A stretch of DNA of 9,606 bases from NCBI GenBank assembly GCA_964482585.1, contig CAYZYO010000092.1:1-9606 (forward strand). Reading direction: 5' to 3'. Source of the DNA: CAYZYO01 sp964482585 (GTDB lineage Bacteria > Bacillota > Syntrophomonadia > Syntrophomonadales > Syntrophomonadaceae). Under the pieces are notes generated by a model. That model was not told the origin of the DNA and made no database searches. It worked only from the letters and a program-made list of their open reading frames with translations. Both the position numbers and the translations under genes were made by a program. Of the stretch, positions 1 to 6,364 are shown one piece after another. How positions within the stretch are numbered: the stretch's first letter is position 1; every line of letters starts with the position of its first letter.

Positions 1-514
1 TGATAATTTTATAAATATGGGATTTTCCGGAGTAACCAATGAGCCTTTTGTTGGTCTTTACGGCCAGGAATTTGCCCAACAGCTGGAAGCAGCGGGAATA
101 GGGTTTTCCCGCGAAGTACAGCTTATAAAAGAGGCCAATCGCAAAGATGTTTTCACTGTTGCCTGGGCCTTTAACCCAACAGAGGCCCGGGTAATGGCAG
201 AAGCCGGGGCTGATGTTATCGGGGCCATTGTTGGAGTTACAACGGGAGGCTTAACCGGAGCTCGGGAATCATTGACATTGGATGAGGCAACCAGACAGGT
301 AGAGAGTATGTGTCAAGCTGTCCATTCGGTTAACCCGGGTATTTTCATCCTTACCCATGGAGGACCGTTCAAGGACGTAGAATCAGCTGGTTATTCAATT
401 AGCCATTCAACTGCAGCTGGTTATGCCTCTGGCTCATCTGGTGAAAGGGTCCCTACCGAGGAAGCGATTGTCAGTATAACCCGGCAGTATAAAGAATTAA
501 AATCAACTAATTGA
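1..514 (+). CDS. PEP hydrolase-like TIM-barrel protein, 3' part (5' end outside window)
   Basis: The reading frame is open from the window edge (first full codon at base 2) to the TGA at 512-514, giving about 170 residues of a protein whose family is usually about 270-280 residues. The N-terminal third is therefore missing through window truncation; the ATG at 17 is internal and has no ribosome binding site. Visible motifs are typical of the phosphoenolpyruvate hydrolase-like / IGPS-like TIM-barrel family (PF09370): GFSGVTNEPFVGL near the start, AEAGADVIGAIVG, GVTTGGLTGA, ILTHGGPF, and the C-terminal GYASGSSGERVPTEEAI. Family members occur alone or fused behind UPF0261 (Tm-1-like) domains, and hydrolysis or a related reaction on a PEP-like substrate has been proposed. 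The true substrate cannot be told here. The family call is fairly firm, the biochemical role is not. It lies upstream of a gene-free stretch ending in a terminator at 671-694. Confidence 0.85.
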   Translation, partial: DNFINMGFSGVTNEPFVGLYGQEFAQQLEAAGIGFSREVQLIKEANRKDVFTVAWAFNPTEARVMAEAGADVIGAIVGVTTGGLTGARESLTLDEATRQVESMCQAVHSVNPGIFILTHGGPFKDVESAGYSISHSTAAGYASGSSGERVPTEEAIVSITRQYKELKSTN

Positions 515-670
515 GGATTTGGTATAACAAAAAATTATCATTAGAATTCTTGTATCTGTAGAGTAGACTTAAGTTTGCGGCTTAAATGTCATCGGTGAAG
601 TGATATGGTGAGTTTTTGAATACAAGTTAAAAGGGTTAATAACCGGGAAAAACAATATAGTTCAAGTCTT

Positions 671-694
671 CTGGGAGTAATCCCAGTTTTTTTT
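671..694 (+). terminator. Intrinsic terminator before cobQ
   Basis: The stem CTGGGA/TCCCAG (671-676 with 681-686) has a GTAA loop and is followed by eight T residues (687-694), a textbook rho-independent terminator for + strand transcription. It lies about 155 bases after the PEP hydrolase-like gene and about 190 bases before cobQ. It could end the upstream transcript, or act as an attenuator in a long cobQ leader. No competing antiterminator is obvious, so the first reading is preferred. Confidence 0.8.
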
Positions 695-801
695 GGTTAT
701 ACCAGCATAAAATACCTGTCTAATGGTAAAAAAAGCTAATTATGCAAAATTCTCATTTAGTTTTACAGGTGATGGTAATATTCATAACTAGCATTGTAGG
801 A

Positions 802-807
802 TATAAT
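802..807 (+). promoter_or_regulatory. Candidate -10 element of cobQ promoter
   Basis: A perfect TATAAT lies 74 bases before the cobQ start and after the terminator at 671-694, where a cobQ promoter is expected. The -35 region at the 17-base distance (TATTCA, 779-784) matches the consensus at only 3 of 6 positions, so this is a weak call in AT-rich DNA. Confidence 0.3.
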
Positions 808-881
808 TAATCAGATGTTATTAACACTAGATGAATCAGGTGATGCCCTGGAGGTAAAATAAATAAAGAGGAGAATTTAAC

Positions 882-1727
882 ATGATAAATTGCAAAGCGG
901 TAATGATACAGGGGACATCTTCCAATGTAGGGAAAAGTGTTTTGTGTACTGCACTCTGTCGAATATTTTTTCAGGATGGTTTTAGAACGGCTCCTTTTAA
1001 AGCACAGAATATGGTTTTAAATTCTGCAGTCACCCCGGAGGGGGGAGAAATAGCCAGGGCTCAGGTAGTACAGGCTGAAGCAGCTGGTATTCAACCAACT
1101 GTGTATATGAACCCGATTCTTATAAAACCCAAACAGGACATGCAGGCCCAGGTTATCACCATGGGGGTATCTTTAGGAGATATGTCGGCTAATGAGTATC
1201 GAAGCGATTATTTAGCTAAAGCAGAATCAATGGTAATCAACTGTATACAAAGGCTTAAAGAGGAATATCAAATTCTGGTAATAGAAGGTGCAGGTAGTCC
1301 TGCTGAAGTTAACTTGAAGGATCGGGATATTGTAAACATGAAAACTGCTGAACTGGCTGGGGCTCCTGTTCTATTAGTTGCCGATATTGATAGGGGAGGG
1401 GTGTTTGCTTCATTAATAGGAACTCTGGAATTGTTAGAACCCCATGAGAGAAACAGGGTTAAGGGCTTTATAATTAATAAATTCAGGGGCGATCTTAACC
1501 TGCTAAAACCAGGACTCGAATTTTTGGAAGAAAGAACGAAAATACCGGTATTAGGGGTAATTCCTTATTTGTATGAACATGGTATTGAAGAAGAAGACGC
1601 AGTGTTTATGTCAGAGATGACCCCAAGCAGTGATACAGATGTTCAGCATAGTTATGACAACCTGGCCCGGATGGTCAGGAAATCCCTGGCTATGGAGAAA
1701 CTGTATCAAATTATGGACCTTGCTTAA
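882..1727 (+). CDS. cobQ: Cobyric acid synthase lacking the glutaminase domain
   Basis: CobQ/CbiP amidates four side chains of adenosylcobyrinic a,c-diamide using ATP and glutamine, late in cobalamin synthesis. This 281-residue protein has the complete N-terminal dethiobiotin-synthetase-like ATPase/ligase domain: P-loop GTSSNVGKS (11-19), KAQNM (about 40-44), IEGAGSPAEVNL (about 134-145), LLVADIDRGGVFAS (about 164-177) and INKFRGD (about 198-204). After the IEEEDAVF segment near residue 235, where a normal ~500-residue enzyme enters its class I glutamine amidotransferase domain, there is only a short linker and then YDNLARMVRKSLAMEKLYQIM, which resembles the extreme C-terminal helix of full-length CobQ. 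About 200 residues, including the catalytic Cys and His of the glutaminase, are thus absent, with no frameshift or stop. It may use free ammonia or a glutaminase in trans, or be an in-frame deletion remnant. The start is fixed by GAGGAG at 868-873, eight bases upstream. No other cob genes are nearby. Confidence 0.85.
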   Translation: MINCKAVMIQGTSSNVGKSVLCTALCRIFFQDGFRTAPFKAQNMVLNSAVTPEGGEIARAQVVQAEAAGIQPTVYMNPILIKPKQDMQAQVITMGVSLGDMSANEYRSDYLAKAESMVINCIQRLKEEYQILVIEGAGSPAEVNLKDRDIVNMKTAELAGAPVLLVADIDRGGVFASLIGTLELLEPHERNRVKGFIINKFRGDLNLLKPGLEFLEERTKIPVLGVIPYLYEHGIEEEDAVFMSEMTPSSDTDVQHSYDNLARMVRKSLAMEKLYQIMDLA

Positions 1728-1759
1728 TAGAACCATTTAACCAGAAAAAGCAAAAAAGC

Positions 1760-2174
1760 AAGTAAATCTATAAGCGGAGTTCTGTATTAGATAGTTATCT
1801 ATCTGGGATGCCAGTTACCTGACACCTCAAGCGACCTAACCCGGAAACGAAGCGGGCAACTTCATAGTTTCCCTATTTGGTCTTGCTCCGGGTGGGGTTT
1901 ACCGAGCCATTTAGTCACCTAAATGCTGGTGAGCCCTTACCTCACCTTTCCACCCTTACCCTGGCACTCAGAACACTACACAGATTAAGTATTTTTATTA
2001 ACAAAAGGACGTTGTATTTTTGATAAAACCTATACCATGTTCTGAGTGCCGGGGCGGTTTGTTTCTGTGGCACTTTCCTTAGGGTCACCCCCACTGGACG
2101 TTATCCAGCACCCTGCCCTCTGGAGCTCCGACTTTCCTCAGGTACTACAGTACCTGCAACTATCTGATTTACTT
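1760..2174 (-). ncRNA. rnpB: RNase P RNA, A-type
   Basis: This is the catalytic RNA of RNase P, which trims tRNA 5' leaders. Read on the minus strand it contains the hallmark blocks: GAGGAAAGTC near the 5' end (complement around 2130-2140), AGAGGGCAGGGTGC, GGAAAGTGCCACAGAAA and AAACCGCC in the middle, GGTGAGGTAAGGGCTCACC, and near the 3' end a GGTTAGGTCGCTTGAG block. Ends were set by the P1 helix: AAGTAAATC (complement of 2166-2174) pairs with GATTTACTT (complement of 1760-1768). At about 415 nt it is slightly long for the class. The extra length is in a P12-like hairpin: a 13-bp perfect stem (1963-1975 with 2038-2050) capped by a 62-nt AT-rich loop. A T-rich stretch just after P1 (complement of about 1742-1759) may help 3' end formation. 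It is convergent with cobQ. Confidence 0.95.
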
Positions 2175-2208
2175 ACTTTTCTGTCGATATAATTTAATTG
2201 TACTGCCT

Positions 2209-2237
2209 ATTATAATAAAATAAAGCCTAATTGTAAA
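2209..2237 (-). promoter_or_regulatory. Promoter of rnpB
   Basis: On the minus strand TTTACA (complement of 2232-2237) and a perfect TATAAT (complement of 2209-2214) are separated by exactly 17 bases. Transcription would start near 2202, about 28 bases before the mature rnpB 5' end inferred from helix P1, so a short leader would be processed away. The -35 differs from TTGACA at one position. This is the best promoter in the window. Confidence 0.75.
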
Positions 2238-2427
2238 GTAAGCGTCAATATCGGACAAATGTAAAAAAATTGACGGTAAAGCAGGAAATTTAGATTTTCT
2301 AGAGAATACTTAAAGCAAATAGAACGGGGGGAAGCGAACGTATTTTTTATTATATGAACGTTTTCTTGTTTTACTTAACTACGAGGTGTAAAATGTTAGG
2401 AGACAAGTGCAAAAGGGGGGTGAAGAA

Positions 2428-2757
2428 GTGTTGGCGATATTTGGTTCAGCTGCCTCTGGGGGTGGAGGCTTGTTTAATAACTCACTGGTAATTTTCTTAA
2501 CTATTTTGCTATCAATTTTTATTTTTTTAAAATTCTGTACCTGGGCAAAAAAGTTTCAACTATCAGGTGGGGCGAAAAAACTTGTATTTATTCTTACTGG
2601 GGTAGGGCTAGTAGTATTTAACATTATGTACTCAAAAGGAAATGCAGCGATAGCTTCCGCCGGCGATTGGAGTGGCGCAACTACCGCTTTGGTAGCATCT
2701 TTAATATGGGTATTTGTTTTTGCCTTTGCTTTGATGGCAGAAACGAAGACAGAATAA
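2428..2757 (+). CDS. Unrecognised small membrane protein with three helices
   Basis: I do not recognise this 109-residue protein. It begins with a glycine-rich segment (GSAASGGGGLFNN, residues 6-18) and then has three hydrophobic stretches at about 19-36, 51-68 and 84-103, joined by a basic loop (KKFQLSGGAKK, 41-51) and a small polar loop (SKGNAAIASAGDWSG), ending in a charged tail. A three-helix inner-membrane protein is the simplest reading. The GTG at 2428 is preferred because GGGGGGTGA lies just before it. The in-frame GTG at 2407, with AGGAG at 2398-2402 only four bases away, would add seven residues, and the TTG at 2431 is also possible. A terminator follows at once, so the gene appears to be a single transcription unit, diverging from rnpB. 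Confidence 0.7.
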   Translation: MLAIFGSAASGGGGLFNNSLVIFLTILLSIFIFLKFCTWAKKFQLSGGAKKLVFILTGVGLVVFNIMYSKGNAAIASAGDWSGATTALVASLIWVFVFAFALMAETKTE

Positions 2758-2772
2758 TTAATAGTTTATAAT

Positions 2773-2796
2773 AAGGCGGCAGAATGCCGCCTTTTT
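2773..2796 (+). terminator. Intrinsic terminator after the three-helix membrane protein
   Basis: A 7-bp GC-rich stem (GGCGGCA, 2775-2781, with TGCCGCC, 2785-2791) has a GAA loop and is followed by five T residues (2792-2796), with two A residues before it that can extend the stem. It starts 15 bases after the stop codon and separates this gene from the downstream activase gene. Confidence 0.9.
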
Positions 2797-2880
2797 GCAC
2801 TTTGCGAGGCATGTTGCCGAGTCGATGGTTTGAAACAAAGCTGAAATGCGGGAAGGTGCGAAAGGCATAAATTTTAAACA
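2797..2880 (+). other. Leader of the corrinoid activation gene with a foldable segment
   Basis: Because a terminator precedes it, this 84-base gap should contain the promoter of the next gene, but I find no good -35/-10 pair. GCACTTT (about 2797-2803) can pair with AAGGTGC (about 2853-2859, one G-U), enclosing a small GGCA-TGT-TGCC hairpin. That may be a structured leader or chance. It matches no riboswitch I recognise. Confidence 0.25.
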
Positions 2881-2889
2881 GGTGATTTT

Positions 2890-4722
2890 ATGGGACAGGT
2901 AAAAATCAGGTTCATAAGCCCTGGTGCTGGAGAATACATTTATTGGACATTTAAAGGTAAAAACCTGTGGGAAGCTATTGCTTTATGTGGGTTAAAACCT
3001 GGGGGAACCTGTGGAGGCAGAGGAATCTGTGGAAAGTGTAAGGTCAGAATAGAAGGAGAGGTTAGCCCAATAAGCAATAGCGAGAAAGAACATCTCCTGC
3101 CAGAAGAGATCAGGCGGGGGGATAGACTGGCATGCTATTGTACTATCAATGGGCCACTTACGGTATACCTTGATTATTCTGAATTTAACCTGGATTTAAA
3201 AGAGACAATAAGCAGTACTACTGACGAATTTGGAGGACCAAAGCAAGTTTGCAATCGTAAAATATTAATACCAGGGCTTGATAAAGACAGTCCTAATCCT
3301 ATTTACACCAGGCTGAAAGAAGCCTTAGCTGCACATAGTCTTGAAATTGCATGTACTAACCTTGCTGAACTTTCTTTACTGGATAGAGCAGGGAGACCTT
3401 CTATTGAACTCCATGCCCTCATATTTGATAATCTGGTGGTGAAGTATATAGGAAAAAAGCCTAAAAGGGTCTATGGGGTAGCGGTTGATTTGGGTAGTAC
3501 CAGCCTCTTTGCTGCCTTAATGGATATGGAGAACGGACAAACAGTGGCTGTATCTTCCAAAAACAATATGCAGCGGATTTATGGTGCAGATATTATTTCC
3601 AGGGTTAGTTATTGTATTGAAAATTCAGATGGAGTAGAAAAGCTGCAAAATGTATTAATTAATAATATAAATCTTATGATCCAGGAGATGGTTAAAGAAG
3701 CTAATGCTTCATTTGATAACATATATCAGTTTAGTGTTGTTGGCAATCCAGTGATGGTGCATTTATTTCTAGGTTTAAATCCCAAGGGTTTTGCAGCGGC
3801 TCCTTACAGCGGCATTTTTGCTGATGAGTTGGTAGTCAGGGCAGGAGAAGTAGGTTTATATGCCAATCCTGATGCCCGGGTAATTATTCCCCCTCAAATA
3901 GGCGGGTTTGTAGGTGCTGACACTATTGCTTGTCTGCTTACTATTGCCGATTATAAATCATCCCGGTTTCTACTTATTGATATTGGAACTAATGGAGAGA
4001 TTATACTCGGCAACAGGGGAAGAATGTGGGCTGCTTCAGCTGCAGCAGGACCGGCATTTGAAGGCGGTTCAATAACCAGTGGAGCTCGGGCGGGGAATGG
4101 CATTATTGACAAAGTCAGTATAAATGAAGATGGAAAGCTGGAGTTTAATATATTAGGAGATAAGCCGGTAAAAGGGATATGTGGGTCAGGCCTTATTGAT
4201 CTTTGTGCCTGTATGCTTAAAGCGGGTTTTATGGATAACAATGGCATTATTTCACAACTGGCTAATGATGTTTTAGAGGTTAGACAGGGATTAAGAGGTC
4301 CTGAAATCATCTTATTGCAGGATGGTAATACCTTAAAAGGGTCTCCTATAGTATTTAACCAGGAAGATATCAGACAAATCCAGTTAGCGAAGGCTGCTGT
4401 TAGGACTGCGGTTGATATATTACTTAAAGAAGCTCAACTCGATTTTAGTGATCTGGATAAAATCTATCTTGCAGGAGCCTTTGGTAATTATCTTAATCCT
4501 GAGCATTCCATGACAATAGGTTTAATTCCACCGGTGGTGAAAGACAGGATAGTAAATATTGGTAATGCTGCCGGACAGGGAGCAATAATTGCCCTTTTAT
4601 CTCCTGTGAAAAGAAATGAGGCCAAAATTCTGAAAGATAAGGTTGAGTATATTGAACTGGCAAATAGGCCGGACTTTGAAGAAATGTATATTAACAACCT
4701 TAATTTTAGCTGCTCTTTATAG
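2890..4722 (+). CDS. [2Fe-2S] ASKHA corrinoid protein activation protein (RACo-like, DUF4445)
   Basis: Proteins of this family (RACo, RamA) use an ATPase of the ASKHA fold and an iron-sulfur domain to reduce an inactive cob(II)alamin protein to the active Co(I) state, keeping corrinoid methyltransferases working. The 610 residues match RACo length. Residues 1-95 are a plant-type ferredoxin domain with Cys41, Cys47, Cys50 (CGGRGICGKC) and Cys82 as likely [2Fe-2S] ligands. Cys84 is an extra nearby cysteine. A linker domain (about 100-190) leads to the ASKHA core: DLGSTS (200-205), VVGNPVMVHL (283-292), IGGFVGADT (337-345), DIGTNGE (364-370), SAAAGPAFEGG (383-393), CGSGLID (431-437), AGAFGNYL (528-535) and NAAGQGA (559-565). 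GGTGA at 2881-2885 supports the ATG. No methyltransferase or corrinoid protein gene lies beside it in the window, so its partner is unknown; activation of another corrinoid enzyme is equally possible. Confidence 0.9.
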   Translation: MGQVKIRFISPGAGEYIYWTFKGKNLWEAIALCGLKPGGTCGGRGICGKCKVRIEGEVSPISNSEKEHLLPEEIRRGDRLACYCTINGPLTVYLDYSEFNLDLKETISSTTDEFGGPKQVCNRKILIPGLDKDSPNPIYTRLKEALAAHSLEIACTNLAELSLLDRAGRPSIELHALIFDNLVVKYIGKKPKRVYGVAVDLGSTSLFAALMDMENGQTVAVSSKNNMQRIYGADIISRVSYCIENSDGVEKLQNVLINNINLMIQEMVKEANASFDNIYQFSVVGNPVMVHLFLGLNPKGFAAAPYSGIFADELVVRAGEVGLYANPDARVIIPPQIGGFVGADTIACLLTIADYKSSRFLLIDIGTNGEIILGNRGRMWAASAAAGPAFEGGSITSGARAGNGIIDKVSINEDGKLEFNILGDKPVKGICGSGLIDLCACMLKAGFMDNNGIISQLANDVLEVRQGLRGPEIILLQDGNTLKGSPIVFNQEDIRQIQLAKAAVRTAVDILLKEAQLDFSDLDKIYLAGAFGNYLNPEHSMTIGLIPPVVKDRIVNIGNAAGQGAIIALLSPVKRNEAKILKDKVEYIELANRPDFEEMYINNLNFSCSL

Positions 4723-4756
4723 TTTCGGTTGGGTAGTTGGAAAATTGGGAAAATGA

Positions 4757-4800
4757 GATACTCCCGTAGAGGAGACTGAAGTCTCCTCTACGGGAGTATC
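4757..4800. repeat. Perfect 21-bp inverted repeat with 2-base centre
   Basis: The arms 4757-4777 and 4780-4800 are perfectly complementary, separated only by GA (4778-4779), so the whole 44 bases is almost one palindrome. Imperfect outer arms TTGGGAAAA (about 4746-4754) and TTTTCCCCAA (about 4813-4822) extend the symmetry to roughly 77 bases. It lies between two convergent genes. It could end transcription in both directions, but neither side has the T-run of a normal terminator. A REP-like or miniature palindromic mobile repeat is the alternative. Confidence 0.9.
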
Positions 4801-4876
4801 CGGTTGCTGCGGTTTTCCCCAAACCAGTGCGATGGCCAAATTATCTAAGTAAGGTGATTGTATTGAGTTTATTTTC

Positions 4877-6184
4877 TTACGATATATTCAATTTATTGAG
4901 TATCAGTCCGGTTATTAGTTTAGGATAGAAATAGGTTGATTTCTGCGGCATTTTATCCCGGGACTGGGCTACCTCCACAATTTCTTCAACCCTGGTGGGA
5001 TTTAGAATGAATCCCAGTTGATATTTTTTATTATCTACCTGTTTAATAACCTGTTCTTCGCTGCGGCTATATGCTAGATTATCTTGATTACGACGCTCCT
5101 TTTCTCCTATTCCCAGCATCTGATCCAGTATAAGGTTATCTAATAGGGCTACATCAAGGTTTTTCCATCCATCGCATTTATCTGATGGGAGCAGGTTTTT
5201 GATTGTTTTCTCGTCATTTTTTAGGGTTAAGAAATATAAACATTTATCGACATACATACCAAAAACATGGTTATATTTTCCCCGGTCAGGCAATCCATTT
5301 TTAAAGTTTTTTAGATTGTCCTTATTCCCCACCCGGGTGATTTCAAACAGTTGGGATAGGTCTTTTTGAAATTTGTTAAATTTAAAATCCTTAATATTTC
5401 CTACCAGGCGATGAGTAGGCAGGACTACTAATCCCTCATCATAGAGATTTACCAGGGTTGCCATAACATAATCATATCCCTTATAACCCTTTTCTTGCAT
5501 TTCTTGAGAATATTCCAAAGCAGTCTCATAGCGGTGATGGCCATCAGCGATGAATATTTTTTTATCCTGCATGGCTTCAACTACTTCATTTATTATATCT
5601 TCATTGTCTATAACCCATATCCGGTGAACTTCATTGGCTTCATCGGTAATATTGATCTCTGGCATTTTGCCTGTAATATGTTCGGTAAGAAGTGTATCAA
5701 TATATTTCTCATTATCAGAATATAGGCCAAAAATAGAGCTAAAATTTGATTGAGTAGCCCTCATTAATTGCAGGCGGTCTGCCTTAGGCTTGGATAGAGT
5801 TTCTTCATGGGGAAGTATATTACCATTATCATATGGTTCAACCTTTACCCCGCAAATAAATCCGGTGCGGATAATTTTTTCTTCCTCCAGCAGAAATTCC
5901 TGCTGGTAAACGTAAAGTGCAGGATTTTCTTCGCGGATAAGGGTTTCATCTTCGATCCATTTTTCCAGGTATTGAGATGCCCGGGTATAGCGATTATTTA
6001 CCGCTGTATCTTCGGGAAAAATCAACCCGAGCTCCAATCTTATAACATTGGTAGAATTTTCAGCATAATACCTGGCCTGTGCAGATTCATCAATTATGTC
6101 ATAGGGTGGAGTTACAACTGATGCCAGGTTGCATATCTTTTCTTGGTTGTAACGAAGTCCTTTAAAAGGAATGATATTTGCCAT
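4877..6184 (-). CDS. DUF1015 family protein
   Basis: This 435-residue protein has the usual length of the DUF1015 family (PF06245), widespread in anaerobic bacteria and of unestablished function. Family signatures are near the N terminus (IIPFKGLRY at 4-12, TPPYD at 25-29), in the middle (LPHEETLSKPKADRL at 124-138), and the hallmark FIADGHHRYETAL (211-223) with LPTHR (255-259). The conserved His/Asp/Arg set looks like an active site, but no reaction should be assigned. There are no signal peptide or membrane segments, so it is probably cytosolic. The ATG is the only plausible start. A clear AGGAGGG lies 14 bases upstream, further than usual, and no in-frame start codon lies between. It is transcribed divergently from the PHP gene. 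In some clostridia the family sits near serine synthesis genes, but none are seen here. Confidence 0.9.
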   Translation of the reverse strand: MANIIPFKGLRYNQEKICNLASVVTPPYDIIDESAQARYYAENSTNVIRLELGLIFPEDTAVNNRYTRASQYLEKWIEDETLIREENPALYVYQQEFLLEEEKIIRTGFICGVKVEPYDNGNILPHEETLSKPKADRLQLMRATQSNFSSIFGLYSDNEKYIDTLLTEHITGKMPEINITDEANEVHRIWVIDNEDIINEVVEAMQDKKIFIADGHHRYETALEYSQEMQEKGYKGYDYVMATLVNLYDEGLVVLPTHRLVGNIKDFKFNKFQKDLSQLFEITRVGNKDNLKNFKNGLPDRGKYNHVFGMYVDKCLYFLTLKNDEKTIKNLLPSDKCDGWKNLDVALLDNLILDQMLGIGEKERRNQDNLAYSRSEEQVIKQVDNKKYQLGFILNPTRVEEIVEVAQSRDKMPQKSTYFYPKLITGLILNKLNIS

Positions 6185-6210
6185 TATATAAAATAATACC
6201 CTCCTATCAA

Positions 6211-6240
6211 ATTATAGTGGATTTATATTAAACATCTAAA
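6211..6240 (-). promoter_or_regulatory. Promoter of the DUF1015 gene
   Basis: On the minus strand, TTTAGA (complement of 6235-6240) and a perfect TATAAT (complement of 6211-6216) are 18 bases apart. The start of transcription would fall around 6204, near or just upstream of the AGGAGGG (complement of 6199-6205), implying a very short leader. The -10 is strong; the -35 matches at 4 of 6 positions. Confidence 0.5.
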
Positions 6241-6364
6241 ATTGTAGTATATACAGGATGTTATTGCAATTGTTTTTGTATATGTAGTATTCTTGCTTTT
6301 AGGACAGGTATTGATTAAATATAACAAAAAGCAGTGTACTGGTTTATTGAAGGGAGTAGCAGTT

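Larger units (their letters stand above)
515..881 (+). other. Gene-free stretch: possible structured RNA, terminator, leader of cobQ
   Basis: I see no convincing gene in these 367 bases. Bases 549-626 can fold into a three-way junction: CTTGTAT (549-555) pairs with ATACAAG (620-626), TTAAG (569-573) pairs with CTTAA (581-585), and TCATC (589-593) can pair with GGTGA (607-611) with one G-U pair. It matches no riboswitch consensus I know, cobalamin included. A promoter-like TTGGTA-17-TAGAAT sits at 519-547. An intrinsic terminator follows at 671-694. Beyond it, a TATAAT (802-807) with only a weak -35 could serve cobQ. A 15-codon ORF (815-862) is too short and lacks a good ribosome binding site. 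Confidence 0.4.

Noticed and set aside
634..650. T-box-like AGGGTTAATAACCGGG segment
   Set aside because: Lacks the invariant AGGGTGG core, and no stem I or specifier region is visible upstream.
815..862. 15-codon ORF before cobQ (starts MLLTLDES)
   Set aside because: No ribosome binding site at a useful distance, and too short to support without conservation.
2243..2275. Inverted CGTCAAT/ATTGACG pair that could give two divergent -35 boxes
   Set aside because: Neither has a convincing -10 at 16-18 bases; the TTTACA-17-TATAAT pair is much better for rnpB.
3951..4310. Open frame of 119 codons on the minus strand
   Set aside because: Lies fully inside the well-supported corrinoid activation gene on the other strand, with no family motifs.
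4488..4697. Open frame of 69 codons on the minus strand
   Set aside because: Antisense shadow of the C-terminal ASKHA motifs of the activation gene.
4863..4928. Short plus-strand ORF starting TTG after AAGGTGA, downstream of the palindrome
   Set aside because: About 21 codons, overlapping the 3' end of the DUF1015 gene; the ribosome-binding-site-like match is probably chance.
5495..6121. Two plus-strand open frames (5495-5725 and 5807-6121)
   Set aside because: Both are antisense to the DUF1015 gene, whose conserved motifs lie on the other strand, and both have implausible protein composition.
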